Source: DASZYF01 sp035545535 | GTDB lineage: Bacteria; Actinomycetota; Actinomycetes; Mycobacteriales; CAJCIY01 | DNA length: 31,847 nucleotides | Reading direction: 5' to 3' | Assembly: GCA_035545535.1 (NCBI GenBank) | Contig: DASZYF010000179.1 | Coordinates: 1-31,847 of the forward strand | Shown: positions 16,907-26,680 of the stretch, in pieces | Layout of the letters: the number at the start of each line of letters is the position of its first letter | How positions within the stretch are numbered: the first letter of the stretch is position 1 | Notes under the pieces: generated by a model | Told to the model about the DNA's origin: nothing | Database searches by the model: none | The model's input: the letters and a program-made list of their open reading frames with translations, nothing else | Position numbers and translations under genes: made by a program

Positions 16907-18433
16907 TCAGCCGATGTCGACGGGCTGGGGGGTGATGTCGACGGGCTCGGGCTCGACGGGGGAGTCGGGCTCGGGCGCCACGGTGGCCGCGGGCAGCCGG
17001 ACCACGATGATGGTGCGCCCCGGACGGCTGTCGAGGGTGACGGAGCCGCCGTGCGCCGATGCGATGGCGGCGACGATCGAGAGGCCGAGGCCGGATCCGC
17101 CGGTGTCGCGCGTGCGGGATCCATCGGCGCGGGTGAAGCGCTCGAACACGCTGGGGCGCAGGGACTCCGGGATGCCGGGGCCGGCGTCCTCGATGCCGAG
17201 GATGACGTCGTCACCGTCGCGGGCCACCCGAACGGCGACCGGAGTGCCGGGCGGTGTGTGCACGCGCGCGTTGCCGGTGAGGTTGGCCAGCACCTGGCGG
17301 AGGCGCGCTTCGTCGCCGAGCACGACCAGGTCGTCGGCGTCGACCTCGTCGGGCAGGTCGAGGTCGACGGGCCGCGACGGGTCCGTGGCGCGCAGGTCGG
17401 CGGCGGCGTCGGCGGCGAGCAGCCCGAGGTCCACCGGCGCGCGCTCGAGCTGACGGCTCTCGGTGTCGCCGGCCGCCGAAGCGTCGAGGCGGGCGAGGAG
17501 CAGCAGGTCGTCGACCAGACCCGTCATGCGCTGCGACTCGCTCTCGACGCGCGCGATCGCCCGCTCGCGGTCCTCGACGCTCAGGCCGGGCTGGCGGAAC
17601 AGCTCGGCGTACCCGCGGATGCTCGCGAGCGGCGTGCGCAGCTCGTGCGATGCGTCGGCGACGAACCGGCGCAGCCGCTCCTCGCTGTTGTTGCGCGCGG
17701 TGAGCGACTCCTCGACGTGCTCGATCATCCGGTTGAACGCGGTGTTGAGCTGGCCGACCTCGGTGTCGGGCGGCGCGACCACCTTCCAGTCGCCGAGGTC
17801 GACCTTGCCCGACTCGAGCGGCAGGTCGGCCACGTGCCGGGCGACCGCCGCCATGTGCTCGACCGGCCGCATCTCGCGGCGCACGAACCACGCACCCGCC
17901 GACGCCAGGACGATGAGCGCGCTGCCGAACGCGATGAGCTCGAGGAACAGCAGCCGGTGCGTCGTGTCGTCGACGCCCGACAGCGGCATGCCGACGACGT
18001 ACGTGAGACCGGTCGCGCTGTCGGTGTAGCTGTGCAGCCGGTACCGCCCGATCTGCGTGAGGTTCGCCTCCGTGACGCTCTTCGTCGTCGTGAGCGCCCG
18101 CACGTCCGCGGCGGACAGCGTGAAGCTGCCCGACGCGGTGGGGTCGCGACGGATGACGTGCGCGTCGCCGACGAGCCGGCCGAGCGAGGACCGGGCGAAG
18201 ATCGTGCCGTCGTCGAGACCCGTGCGGTAGTTGACGCCCTGGTCGACGATGACGGTCGTCTCCTGGTCGATCTGGGCGTCGAGACGGTTGACGAGCGACG
18301 AGCGAAGGTAGTGCTCGGCCGCGGCGCCGGCGGCGGCGAGCGCACCCGCCGCGAGGATGAGGACTCCGACCGTGATGCGCACCCGCAGCGGACGGCCGTG
18401 CCACCACGGCGCGATCCGGCGGATCCTGTTCAT
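16907..18433 (-). CDS. Two-component sensor histidine kinase (MprB/TcrY-like)
   Basis: 508 residues from ATG. Membrane helices at about 18-40 and 160-184 flank an extracellular sensing domain of about 120 residues. A HAMP region (RREMRPVEHMAAVARHVADL) follows, then the HisKA box DASHELRTPLASIRGYAELFR with the phospho-acceptor H263. The ATPase domain shows N-box LTGNARVHTP, DAGPGIPE and GGSGLGLSIV. The last 22 residues are a Pro/Glu/Val/Asp-rich tail (PVEPEPVDITPQPVDIG) not usual for the family. The response regulator gene ends 38 bases upstream on the same strand, and the HtrA protease gene precedes that, so the signal is probably envelope stress, by analogy with MprAB. The phosphate goes to D52 of the regulator. 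Confidence 0.92.
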   Translation of the reverse strand: MNRIRRIAPWWHGRPLRVRITVGVLILAAGALAAAGAAAEHYLRSSLVNRLDAQIDQETTVIVDQGVNYRTGLDDGTIFARSSLGRLVGDAHVIRRDPTASGSFTLSAADVRALTTTKSVTEANLTQIGRYRLHSYTDSATGLTYVVGMPLSGVDDTTHRLLFLELIAFGSALIVLASAGAWFVRREMRPVEHMAAVARHVADLPLESGKVDLGDWKVVAPPDTEVGQLNTAFNRMIEHVEESLTARNNSEERLRRFVADASHELRTPLASIRGYAELFRQPGLSVEDRERAIARVESESQRMTGLVDDLLLLARLDASAAGDTESRQLERAPVDLGLLAADAAADLRATDPSRPVDLDLPDEVDADDLVVLGDEARLRQVLANLTGNARVHTPPGTPVAVRVARDGDDVILGIEDAGPGIPESLRPSVFERFTRADGSRTRDTGGSGLGLSIVAAIASAHGGSVTLDSRPGRTIIVVRLPAATVAPEPDSPVEPEPVDITPQPVDIG

Positions 18434-18471
18434 CGCAGCAGTGTCACAGCACGAGTCGCACGGACGGAAGA

Positions 18472-19158
18472 TCAGGAACGCTGCTGGCGCAGCGTGTAGC
18501 CCACGCCGCGCACCGTGTGCAGGAGCGGCTCGCGCCCCTTGTCGATCTTCTTGCGGAGGTAGCCGACGTAGAGCTCGACGACGTTGCCCTGCCCACCGAA
18601 GTCGTAGTGCCACACGCGGTCGAGGATCTGCGCCTTCGACAGCACCGCGGGGCTGTTGCGCATCAGGTAGCGCAGCAGCTCGAACTCGGTGGGGGTGAGC
18701 TGGATGTCGGTCTCGCCGCGGCGCACCTCGCGCGTGTCCTCGTCGAGGCTGAGGTCGGCGACCTGCAGCACGCTGCCGCGCCGTTCGCGCGTGATGCCCG
18801 CGCGGCGCAGCAGCGCCCGCACGCGCGCCACCAGCTCTTCGAGGCTGAACGGCTTGGTGAGGTAGTCGTCACCGCCGAGCGTGAGGCCGCGCACGCGGTC
18901 CTCCGTGCCGTCGCGCGCGGTGAGGAAGATGACCGGCGCGTCGGTGCCCTCGGCGCGCAGCTTCTCCAGCACGGCGAAGCCGTCGAGGTCGGGGAGCATC
19001 ACGTCGAGCACGACGATGTCGGGGTGGAAGTCGCGGCAGACCCGGACGGCCTCGCCGCCGGCGCGCGCGGTGCGCACCTCGAAGCCTTCGTACTTGAGCA
19101 CGGTCGACACGAGGTCGGTCAGGCTCGGCTCGTCGTCGACGACGAGTGCCCGCGCCAT
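18472..19158 (-). CDS. OmpR/PhoB-family response regulator (MprA-like)
   Basis: 228 residues from ATG (GAGGA seven bases upstream); the frame stays open to 19215 but lacks a better start. The receiver domain (1-120) has VVDDE, the phospho-acceptor D52 in VVLDVMLPD, the switch Thr in FLTA and K102 in TKPF. The winged-helix DNA-binding domain (about 130-228) shows LTPTEFELLRYLMRNS and the typical C-terminal YVGYLRKKID...LLHTVRGVGYTLR. It should bind direct repeats in target promoters when phosphorylated by the kinase encoded downstream. It lies 56 bases after the HtrA stop; probable targets include its own operon and the protease, by analogy with MprA. Confidence 0.95.
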   Translation of the reverse strand: MARALVVDDEPSLTDLVSTVLKYEGFEVRTARAGGEAVRVCRDFHPDIVVLDVMLPDLDGFAVLEKLRAEGTDAPVIFLTARDGTEDRVRGLTLGGDDYLTKPFSLEELVARVRALLRRAGITRERRGSVLQVADLSLDEDTREVRRGETDIQLTPTEFELLRYLMRNSPAVLSKAQILDRVWHYDFGGQGNVVELYVGYLRKKIDKGREPLLHTVRGVGYTLRQQRS

Positions 19159-19214
19159 GGTCACGTCCTCAGTCTGCGGCACGGGGGCCCGCCCCGGGGC
19201 GACGGCGCCCGCCA

Positions 19215-20507
19215 TCAGCTGCTCACCGACGGGCGCGTGCCGAGCGTGACGGTGACCGTGTCGGTCGCACCGTTGCGGACGATGCCGAGCTTCACCGTGT
19301 CTCCGGGCTTGTGCGACCGGATGGCCGCCTGCAGGTCCGTCGACGTCTGCAGTGCCGTCCCGTCGATCTGCTGGATCACGTCGCCCGCCTTCACACCGGC
19401 CTTCTCAGCGGGCGTGCCGTTGCCGACGTCGGTCACCTGCGGACCGGTGGGGCCGTCCTCGAGGTTCACGCCGAGGTAGGCGATCGGGCCGCTGGCCTGC
19501 TGCACGGACTGGCCCTTGCGCAGCGCGGGCACCGCCTTCAGCACGGTGTCGCTCGGGATGGCGAAGCCGATGCCCTGCGCGGGTTCGTTGGTGCTGCCGC
19601 GCTCGACCGCCGTGGTGATGCCGACGACGCGGCCCGCGGTGTCGACGAGCGGACCACCGCTGTTGCCGGGGTTGATGGCCGCGTCGGTCTGGATGAGGCC
19701 GGTGAGGTTCTCCGACGTGTCGTCGGAGATCGTGCGGCCGAGCGCGCTGATGATGCCCTCGCTGACGCTCGGCGTGCCGCCGTAGCCCTCGGCGTTGCCC
19801 ACCGCGATGACCGCGTCGCCGACCTGCGCGGTGGAGCTGGCCGCCCACTGCGCGGGCTTCATGTCGGTGACGCCGGTGACCTTGAGCACGGCGAGGTCGG
19901 CCTGGCTGTCGCTGCCCTCGACGGTGGCGGCGTGGCGCGCGCCGTCGGGCGTCTGCACGTTGATGGAGGTCGCGTCGGCGACGACGTGCGCGTTGGTGAC
20001 GACCTCGCTGCCGGACAGCACGATGCCGGTCCCCGCACCGCTGCCCTGGAAGCCGCCGCCGAAGCCGGGGAAGAACCCGTTGCTGCCCTGGTTGCTGCTG
20101 CCGATGGTGGTCGTGACGAGCACGACCGAGGGCTCGATCGCGGCCAGCGCCTTCTTCACGCCGCCGTCGGTGGACGACACGGGCGCGGGGTCGGTCTGCG
20201 CGGTGGGCGTCTGCACGGTGGCGCTCGCCTTGGACCCGCGGTCGTCGGCCGCCCACACACCGACCGCGCCGACCGAGGCCGCGGCCACCGCGACGACGGC
20301 CACGCCGGCGACGCGGCGGGACGGACGGTGCCGCGGCGACGGAGCGGCCACGGCACCGTCCGGCCCGTCCTCGGTGCCGGCGCCGTCGACGAGCGGATCA
20401 CCCTGCGGGGAGGACGCCGGCTGCTGGTCAGCCGGCTCGCCGAACCAAGGGGCAGACCACGCTGAGGGGAGGGGCGTCGTCGGCTGCTGGGGTTCGTCCG
20501 CGGTCAT
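19215..20507 (-). CDS. HtrA/DegP-type serine protease with PDZ domain (PepD-like)
   Basis: 430 residues from ATG (GAGGA upstream). The cytoplasmic, Pro-rich N-terminus (1-62) is followed by a single membrane helix (about 65-86), so the protease domain faces outward. The catalytic triad reads H174 (TNAHVV), D204 (QADLAVLKV) and S283 (GNSGGP). A PDZ domain follows (about 325-428; IAYLGVNLED, AGVKAGDVIQQIDG). A Gly/Phe-rich loop (NGFFPGFGGGFQGSG) lies before the domain. Such proteases degrade or refold damaged envelope proteins. In mycobacteria MprAB controls pepD and lies beside it; here the protease comes first, followed by the regulator and the kinase on one strand. A hairpin stands 20-60 bases upstream of the start. 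Confidence 0.93.
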   Translation of the reverse strand: MTADEPQQPTTPLPSAWSAPWFGEPADQQPASSPQGDPLVDGAGTEDGPDGAVAAPSPRHRPSRRVAGVAVVAVAAASVGAVGVWAADDRGSKASATVQTPTAQTDPAPVSSTDGGVKKALAAIEPSVVLVTTTIGSSNQGSNGFFPGFGGGFQGSGAGTGIVLSGSEVVTNAHVVADATSINVQTPDGARHAATVEGSDSQADLAVLKVTGVTDMKPAQWAASSTAQVGDAVIAVGNAEGYGGTPSVSEGIISALGRTISDDTSENLTGLIQTDAAINPGNSGGPLVDTAGRVVGITTAVERGSTNEPAQGIGFAIPSDTVLKAVPALRKGQSVQQASGPIAYLGVNLEDGPTGPQVTDVGNGTPAEKAGVKAGDVIQQIDGTALQTSTDLQAAIRSHKPGDTVKLGIVRNGATDTVTVTLGTRPSVSS

Positions 20508-20526
20508 CAGGCTTCCTCGGGGGGCT

Positions 20527-20574
20527 CGTCGGTCGGGTGCGCCGCCGGCCTCTCGCAAGAGGCCGACACCGACG
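20527..20574. terminator. Nested hairpin before htrA-like gene (terminator or attenuator)
   Basis: An inner stem, CGGCCTCT (20546-20553) with AGAGGCCG (20558-20565) around the loop CGCA, is enclosed by an outer stem, CGTCGGT (20527-20533) with ACCGACG (20568-20574). It lies after the stop of the repeat-rich secreted protein and 20 bases before the protease start. It can be the terminator of the first gene, or a control element of the second. Confidence 0.5.
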
Positions 20575-20602
20575 AACCTGCCGGAAGAGCCTGTGCCGCG
20601 GC

Positions 20603-21502
20603 TCAACCTGTGCTGTGGGCCGCCTGTGAGGCACGCCGGACGGCGATGGTGCGCAGCGCCAGCAGGTTCCCCGTGCCCACGGCGCAGATGAGCAGGATCG
20701 CGACGACCGCCACCCAGACCGCGAGCGGCGGGGTGGAGAGGTCGAGGTGCGAGAGCGCGCCCTGCGAGCTCGAACCGGCCAGCGCGGGCGACGTGGTGCC
20801 GCTCGCGGCGGCGCCGAGGTCGAGGCTGCGCGCGCTCTCCGGGATGAGGGCATCGGCGGCGCCGGCCGGGACGGTGCCGCCGGTCGCGGGTTGCGCGCCG
20901 GGGAGGTCGAGGCCGCTCACGGTGGTCGTGCCGTCGGGGACGGTGCCGGTGGTGGCGGGCTCCTCGCCGGTCCGCGTGGTGCCGGCGGGCGTGCCGGGGG
21001 CTTGGCCGGGCGGGGCGCCGCTGAGGGTGCCGCCGAGCGTCCCGGTGACGCCCCCGACGGTCCCGCCCAGGTTGCCGGTGACGCCGCTGACCGTGTCGCC
21101 GAGGGTGCCCGTGAGCCCGGTGACGGCGCCGTCGACCGAGCCCGTGAGGCCGTCGACCGGGCCGGAGACCGCACCGCCGGTGAGCTGGTCGACGGTGCCG
21201 CCGACGCCGGTGACCGTGCTGGCCACCGCCGTGCCGGCGCCCTTCACCGTGCTCGAGACCACGGTGCCGGCGCCGCTCACGGTGCTGGCGAGGACGCCGC
21301 CGGCGCCGTCGACCGTGCCGCCCGGCCCGGGCGCCGACGTCGGAGCGGCGGACGGGGTCGGCAGGCAGAGCAGGCACGCCGGGGCGATGGTCGGTCGCGG
21401 GGTGGCCGAGGCCCCGGAAGCGGTGAAGAGCACGACCCCGAGGGTCACCGCACCCGCCGTCGCGCCCGCGAGGGCGGTTCGGAGCGGTCGCGTGCGGTTC
21501 AT
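20603..21502 (-). CDS. Secreted Gly/Thr/Val-repeat protein with C-terminal membrane anchor (unknown function)
   Basis: 299 residues from ATG (AGAAGAAGGGA about ten bases upstream). A signal peptide covers residues 1-33 (LAGATAGAVTLGVVLFTASGASA). A CLLC pair is at 43-46. From about 55 to 165 the protein consists of degenerate repeats of GTVxGVTG/GTLGGT type with almost no bulky residues. A linker (165-225) is Pro/Thr/Gly-rich. Near the C-terminus a hydrophobic helix (WVAVVAILLICAVGTGNLLAL) and a basic tail (RRASQAAHSTG) anchor it. I recognise no family. The layout suggests a cell-surface spacer or stalk. It lies upstream of the HtrA-like gene on the same strand and is divergent from the GH63-like gene. 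Confidence 0.75.
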   Translation of the reverse strand: MNRTRPLRTALAGATAGAVTLGVVLFTASGASATPRPTIAPACLLCLPTPSAAPTSAPGPGGTVDGAGGVLASTVSGAGTVVSSTVKGAGTAVASTVTGVGGTVDQLTGGAVSGPVDGLTGSVDGAVTGLTGTLGDTVSGVTGNLGGTVGGVTGTLGGTLSGAPPGQAPGTPAGTTRTGEEPATTGTVPDGTTTVSGLDLPGAQPATGGTVPAGAADALIPESARSLDLGAAASGTTSPALAGSSSQGALSHLDLSTPPLAVWVAVVAILLICAVGTGNLLALRTIAVRRASQAAHSTG

Positions 21503-21662
21503 GCCGGTCGGTCCCTTCTTCTCCCCCTGGTCAGGGTCGGCTAGGACCCCCTCCCTGCGACATGGCTACTTCGGGCCATCCCCTACGCATCCGGAGGACC
21601 ACGAACCGGCGCAGATCCGGGCATCTCGGGGTCATCACGTCGCGCCGCTAGCGTCCGGTGGC
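21503..21662. promoter_or_regulatory. Divergent intergenic region between repeat protein and GH63-like gene
   Basis: 160 bases separate divergent starts. Promoters for both are expected; no clear boxes were identified. The GH63-like start is itself uncertain, so part of this stretch may be coding. Confidence 0.3.
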
Positions 21663-24416
<2,754 letters not shown>

Positions 24417-24421
24417 CCACC

Positions 24422-24437
24422 GGGGTGCTGGCACCCC
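24422..24437 (+). terminator. Hairpin terminator after the GH63-like gene
   Basis: GGGGTGC (24422-24428) and GCACCCC (24431-24437) form a perfect inverted repeat five bases after the stop codon. The tight loop opens to CTGG in practice. No U-tract follows. Confidence 0.5.
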
Positions 24438-24597
24438 CATGAGGTCGCCGGGTGGCACCGCTGCGCCCATCGGGCTGCACCGCTTGCATGGGCTCAGGGG
24501 TCCGTTGGGTCGGATGCCCGACACGTGATCAACATCCCGTGCGGACCGTCGTACTGTCAGCCCCCCGCGGGGCAGGGGAAACACATGAGGGGGAAGC

Positions 24598-25548
24598 ATG
24601 TCCACCACACGCTCACTGGTCCGGGTAGGAGCCGGTGTCGCCGCGCTCGCCACCGTCGCCGCGACCACGGGCAGCGTCAGCGCGCACCCGAAGTACCGGA
24701 CGCTGCACAGCACGGCCCACACCATCTCGGTCAACACGACGTACTCCGACGTCGACCCGGCTGCGCCGACACTGCACCTGGTCCTCACCGACAAGACCAT
24801 CAAGGGCCTGCCCGAGACGCTGGCCCCGGGTTGGCACACCCTGGTCCTCACCGACAACACCAAGGGCGGTCGCGACCTCGACGTCGTGAAGGTCCACGCC
24901 GGCGCGAAGTACGGCGTCAAGCAGTTCAAGGCCGACATCGCGAAGGCGAACAACGACAACCCGGCGGTCGTCGTCGCCGGTGTCAAGGACATCATCAAGA
25001 ACTCACAGGCCGAGGGTGGCATCGCGGCGCCCAAGGGCTACATCGCCCTGCACCAGAAGATGATGGTCGACTTCCAGGCCGGTCGTGCCTACATCTTCGA
25101 CAACGCCGCCGACTCGTCCGGTCCGGAGAACGCGACGCTCGTGCAGGTCACCGGCGCGCCGACCACCATGAAGGCGCCGAAGCCGACCGGCATCGTCGCG
25201 ACCCACGAGTACGGGTTCAACACCGTCAAGCTGCACAAGGGCAAGAACCTCGTGAAGTTCACGAGCATCGGCGCCGAGGCGCACATCGTCTTCGGTCTGC
25301 AGGTGCCCCCCGGCACCACCGCCGATGACGTCGAGAAGCAGCTGGCCGACCCCAACGCGAAGGACCTGCCGGGTCGGCCGGTCCTGGCGGTCAACCCGAT
25401 GACCCACGGCGGTTCGTTCGTCACGCCCGTCACGTTGTCGCCGGGGACCTACGCGTTCGTCTGCTTCATGCCGGAGCTGAAGGCCGGGCCGATGCAGGGC
25501 GCACCGCACTTCCTCGAAGGCATGGTGAAGGTCTTCACCATCAGCTGA
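24598..25548 (+). CDS. Secreted cupredoxin-like protein, copy 1
   Basis: 316 residues from ATG with GAGGGGGAAG upstream. Signal peptide MSTTRSLVRVGAGVAALATV...SVSA, cleaved near residue 29. I do not recognise a named family. The C-terminal half looks like a cupredoxin: a strand ending EAHIVF (H229), then LSPGTYAFVCFMPE (C289), PHFLEGM (H304, M309) and a last strand VKVFTIS. A His/Cys/His/Met set is the type 1 copper pattern, though with a longer Cys-His gap (14 residues) than in plastocyanin. The N-terminal half (LAPGWHTLVLTDNTKGGRDLDVVKV) repeats the same strand pattern without those ligands. By inference it is a secreted copper or electron-transfer protein. It is followed by a strong hairpin and then by a close paralog and a multicopper oxidase. 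Confidence 0.75.
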   Translation: MSTTRSLVRVGAGVAALATVAATTGSVSAHPKYRTLHSTAHTISVNTTYSDVDPAAPTLHLVLTDKTIKGLPETLAPGWHTLVLTDNTKGGRDLDVVKVHAGAKYGVKQFKADIAKANNDNPAVVVAGVKDIIKNSQAEGGIAAPKGYIALHQKMMVDFQAGRAYIFDNAADSSGPENATLVQVTGAPTTMKAPKPTGIVATHEYGFNTVKLHKGKNLVKFTSIGAEAHIVFGLQVPPGTTADDVEKQLADPNAKDLPGRPVLAVNPMTHGGSFVTPVTLSPGTYAFVCFMPELKAGPMQGAPHFLEGMVKVFTIS

Positions 25549-25563
25549 TCATGACCACCGACG

Positions 25564-25600
25564 GACGGACCCGGCGTGGCGCCGCCACACCGGGTCCGTC
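25564..25600 (+). terminator. Strong hairpin between the two cupredoxin-like genes
   Basis: GACGGACCCGG (25564-25574) and CCGGGTCCGTC (25590-25600) pair over 11 bases. After one mismatch GTGGC pairs with GCCAC around a GCC loop. It lies 16 bases after the first stop codon, so the paralogs are probably separate transcripts or differ in level. Confidence 0.65.
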
Positions 25601-25672
25601 CTGCTCGGTACCGCCGGGGAGGGCCCGCGTGTTCTCCCGTGAGCCATGTCGCAATCCGATATTGTTCCCCGC

Positions 25673-25689
25673 CTCTGCACCGTGCAGAG
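25673..25689. promoter_or_regulatory. Inverted repeat in the leader of copy 2
   Basis: CTCTGCAC (25673-25680) and GTGCAGAG (25682-25689) are perfect inverted repeats with one base between. It ends 21 bases before the ATG and eight before the ribosome site. It may be an operator or an mRNA hairpin. Nothing equal is seen before copy 1. Confidence 0.4.
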
Positions 25690-25710
25690 CTCCGCTGGAG
25701 GAGGGGAACC

Positions 25711-26670
25711 ATGACCACGTTCCGTTCGCTGACCCGTGTCGGCGCCGGTGTCGCCGCGCTGGCCGCCGTCGCGGCCACGACGAACGCCGTGAGCGCGCGC
25801 TCGAGCTACCCGACCGTCCGTCACGTGCCGACGGGCATCTCGGTGAACACCGAGTACGCCGCCGTCGCCCCCGACGCTGCGGTCATCACGCTCACGCTCA
25901 CGGACAAGACCGTCAAGGGCCTGCCCAAGGTCCTGGCACCGGGCTGGCACACGTTCGTGCTGAAGGACAGCACGAAGGACGGCCGGGACGTCGACTTCAT
26001 CAAGGTGAAGGCGACCGCGAAGAGCTACGGCGTCAAGCAGTTCAAGGCCGACATCGCGAAGGCGAACAGCGACAACGGCGCCACCGCGGCGCAGGGCGTC
26101 AGCGACGTCATCAAGCACGCGCAGGCCGAGGGTGGCATCGCGGCGCCCAAGTACTACGCGGGCACGCACCGCAAGCTCATGGTCAACCTCACCGCGGGCC
26201 GCACCTACCTGCTCGACAACACGAGCGACGGCAACGGCCCGGAGAACGTGTCGCTGTGCAAGGTCTCCGGGGCCGCCACGAAGGTGAAGGCGCCCAAGGC
26301 GACCGGCACGATCGCGACCTACGAGTACGGCTTCCGCACGGTGCACCTGCAGTCGGGCACGCACCTCGTCCGGTTCACGAGCACAGGTGCGGAGGCGCAC
26401 ATCATCTTCGCGGCGAAGGTGCCGCAGGGCACGACCACGGAGGATCTGCAGAAGGCGCTCTCCGACCCCAACGCGCAGGGCTTCCCGCCCGGCTGGACGC
26501 CCTGGCTCACGGTCAACCCGATGACCCACGCGGGGTCGTTCGTGGCGCCGGTGACGTTTGCCCCGGGTTCCTACGCCCTGATCTGCTTCATGCCCGAGCT
26601 GAAGGCCGGCCCCAACCAGGGCGCGCCGCACTTCACCGAAGGCATGTCGACGGTCATCACCGTCTCCTGA
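25711..26670 (+). CDS. Secreted cupredoxin-like protein, copy 2
   Basis: 319 residues from ATG behind GGAGGAGGGG. It is a clear paralog of the preceding gene along its whole length: same signal peptide (RVGAGVAALAAVAATT), LTDKTVKGLPKVLAPGWHTFVL, a long stretch YGVKQFKADIAKANSDN nearly unchanged, QAEGGIAAPK, and the same C-terminal metal-binding pattern (H230, C292, H307, M312). Differences are concentrated in the N-terminal 60 residues and in charged surface positions. It is probably secreted and may bind copper. Its stop lies only ten bases before the multicopper oxidase start, so they are surely co-transcribed; the pair probably works as partner and oxidase. The function remains an inference. 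Confidence 0.75.
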   Translation: MTTFRSLTRVGAGVAALAAVAATTNAVSARSSYPTVRHVPTGISVNTEYAAVAPDAAVITLTLTDKTVKGLPKVLAPGWHTFVLKDSTKDGRDVDFIKVKATAKSYGVKQFKADIAKANSDNGATAAQGVSDVIKHAQAEGGIAAPKYYAGTHRKLMVNLTAGRTYLLDNTSDGNGPENVSLCKVSGAATKVKAPKATGTIATYEYGFRTVHLQSGTHLVRFTSTGAEAHIIFAAKVPQGTTTEDLQKALSDPNAQGFPPGWTPWLTVNPMTHAGSFVAPVTFAPGSYALICFMPELKAGPNQGAPHFTEGMSTVITVS

Positions 26671-26680
26671 CGGAGCACGC

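Noticed and set aside
17051..18499. Plus-strand open frame across the histidine kinase
   Set aside because: Shadow of a kinase with complete H, N and G boxes on the opposite strand.
24525..25328. Plus-strand open frame starting before the first cupredoxin-like gene
   Set aside because: It overlaps the paralog in another frame, lacks a signal peptide or domain, and its text is Arg/His/Gln-rich shadow sequence.
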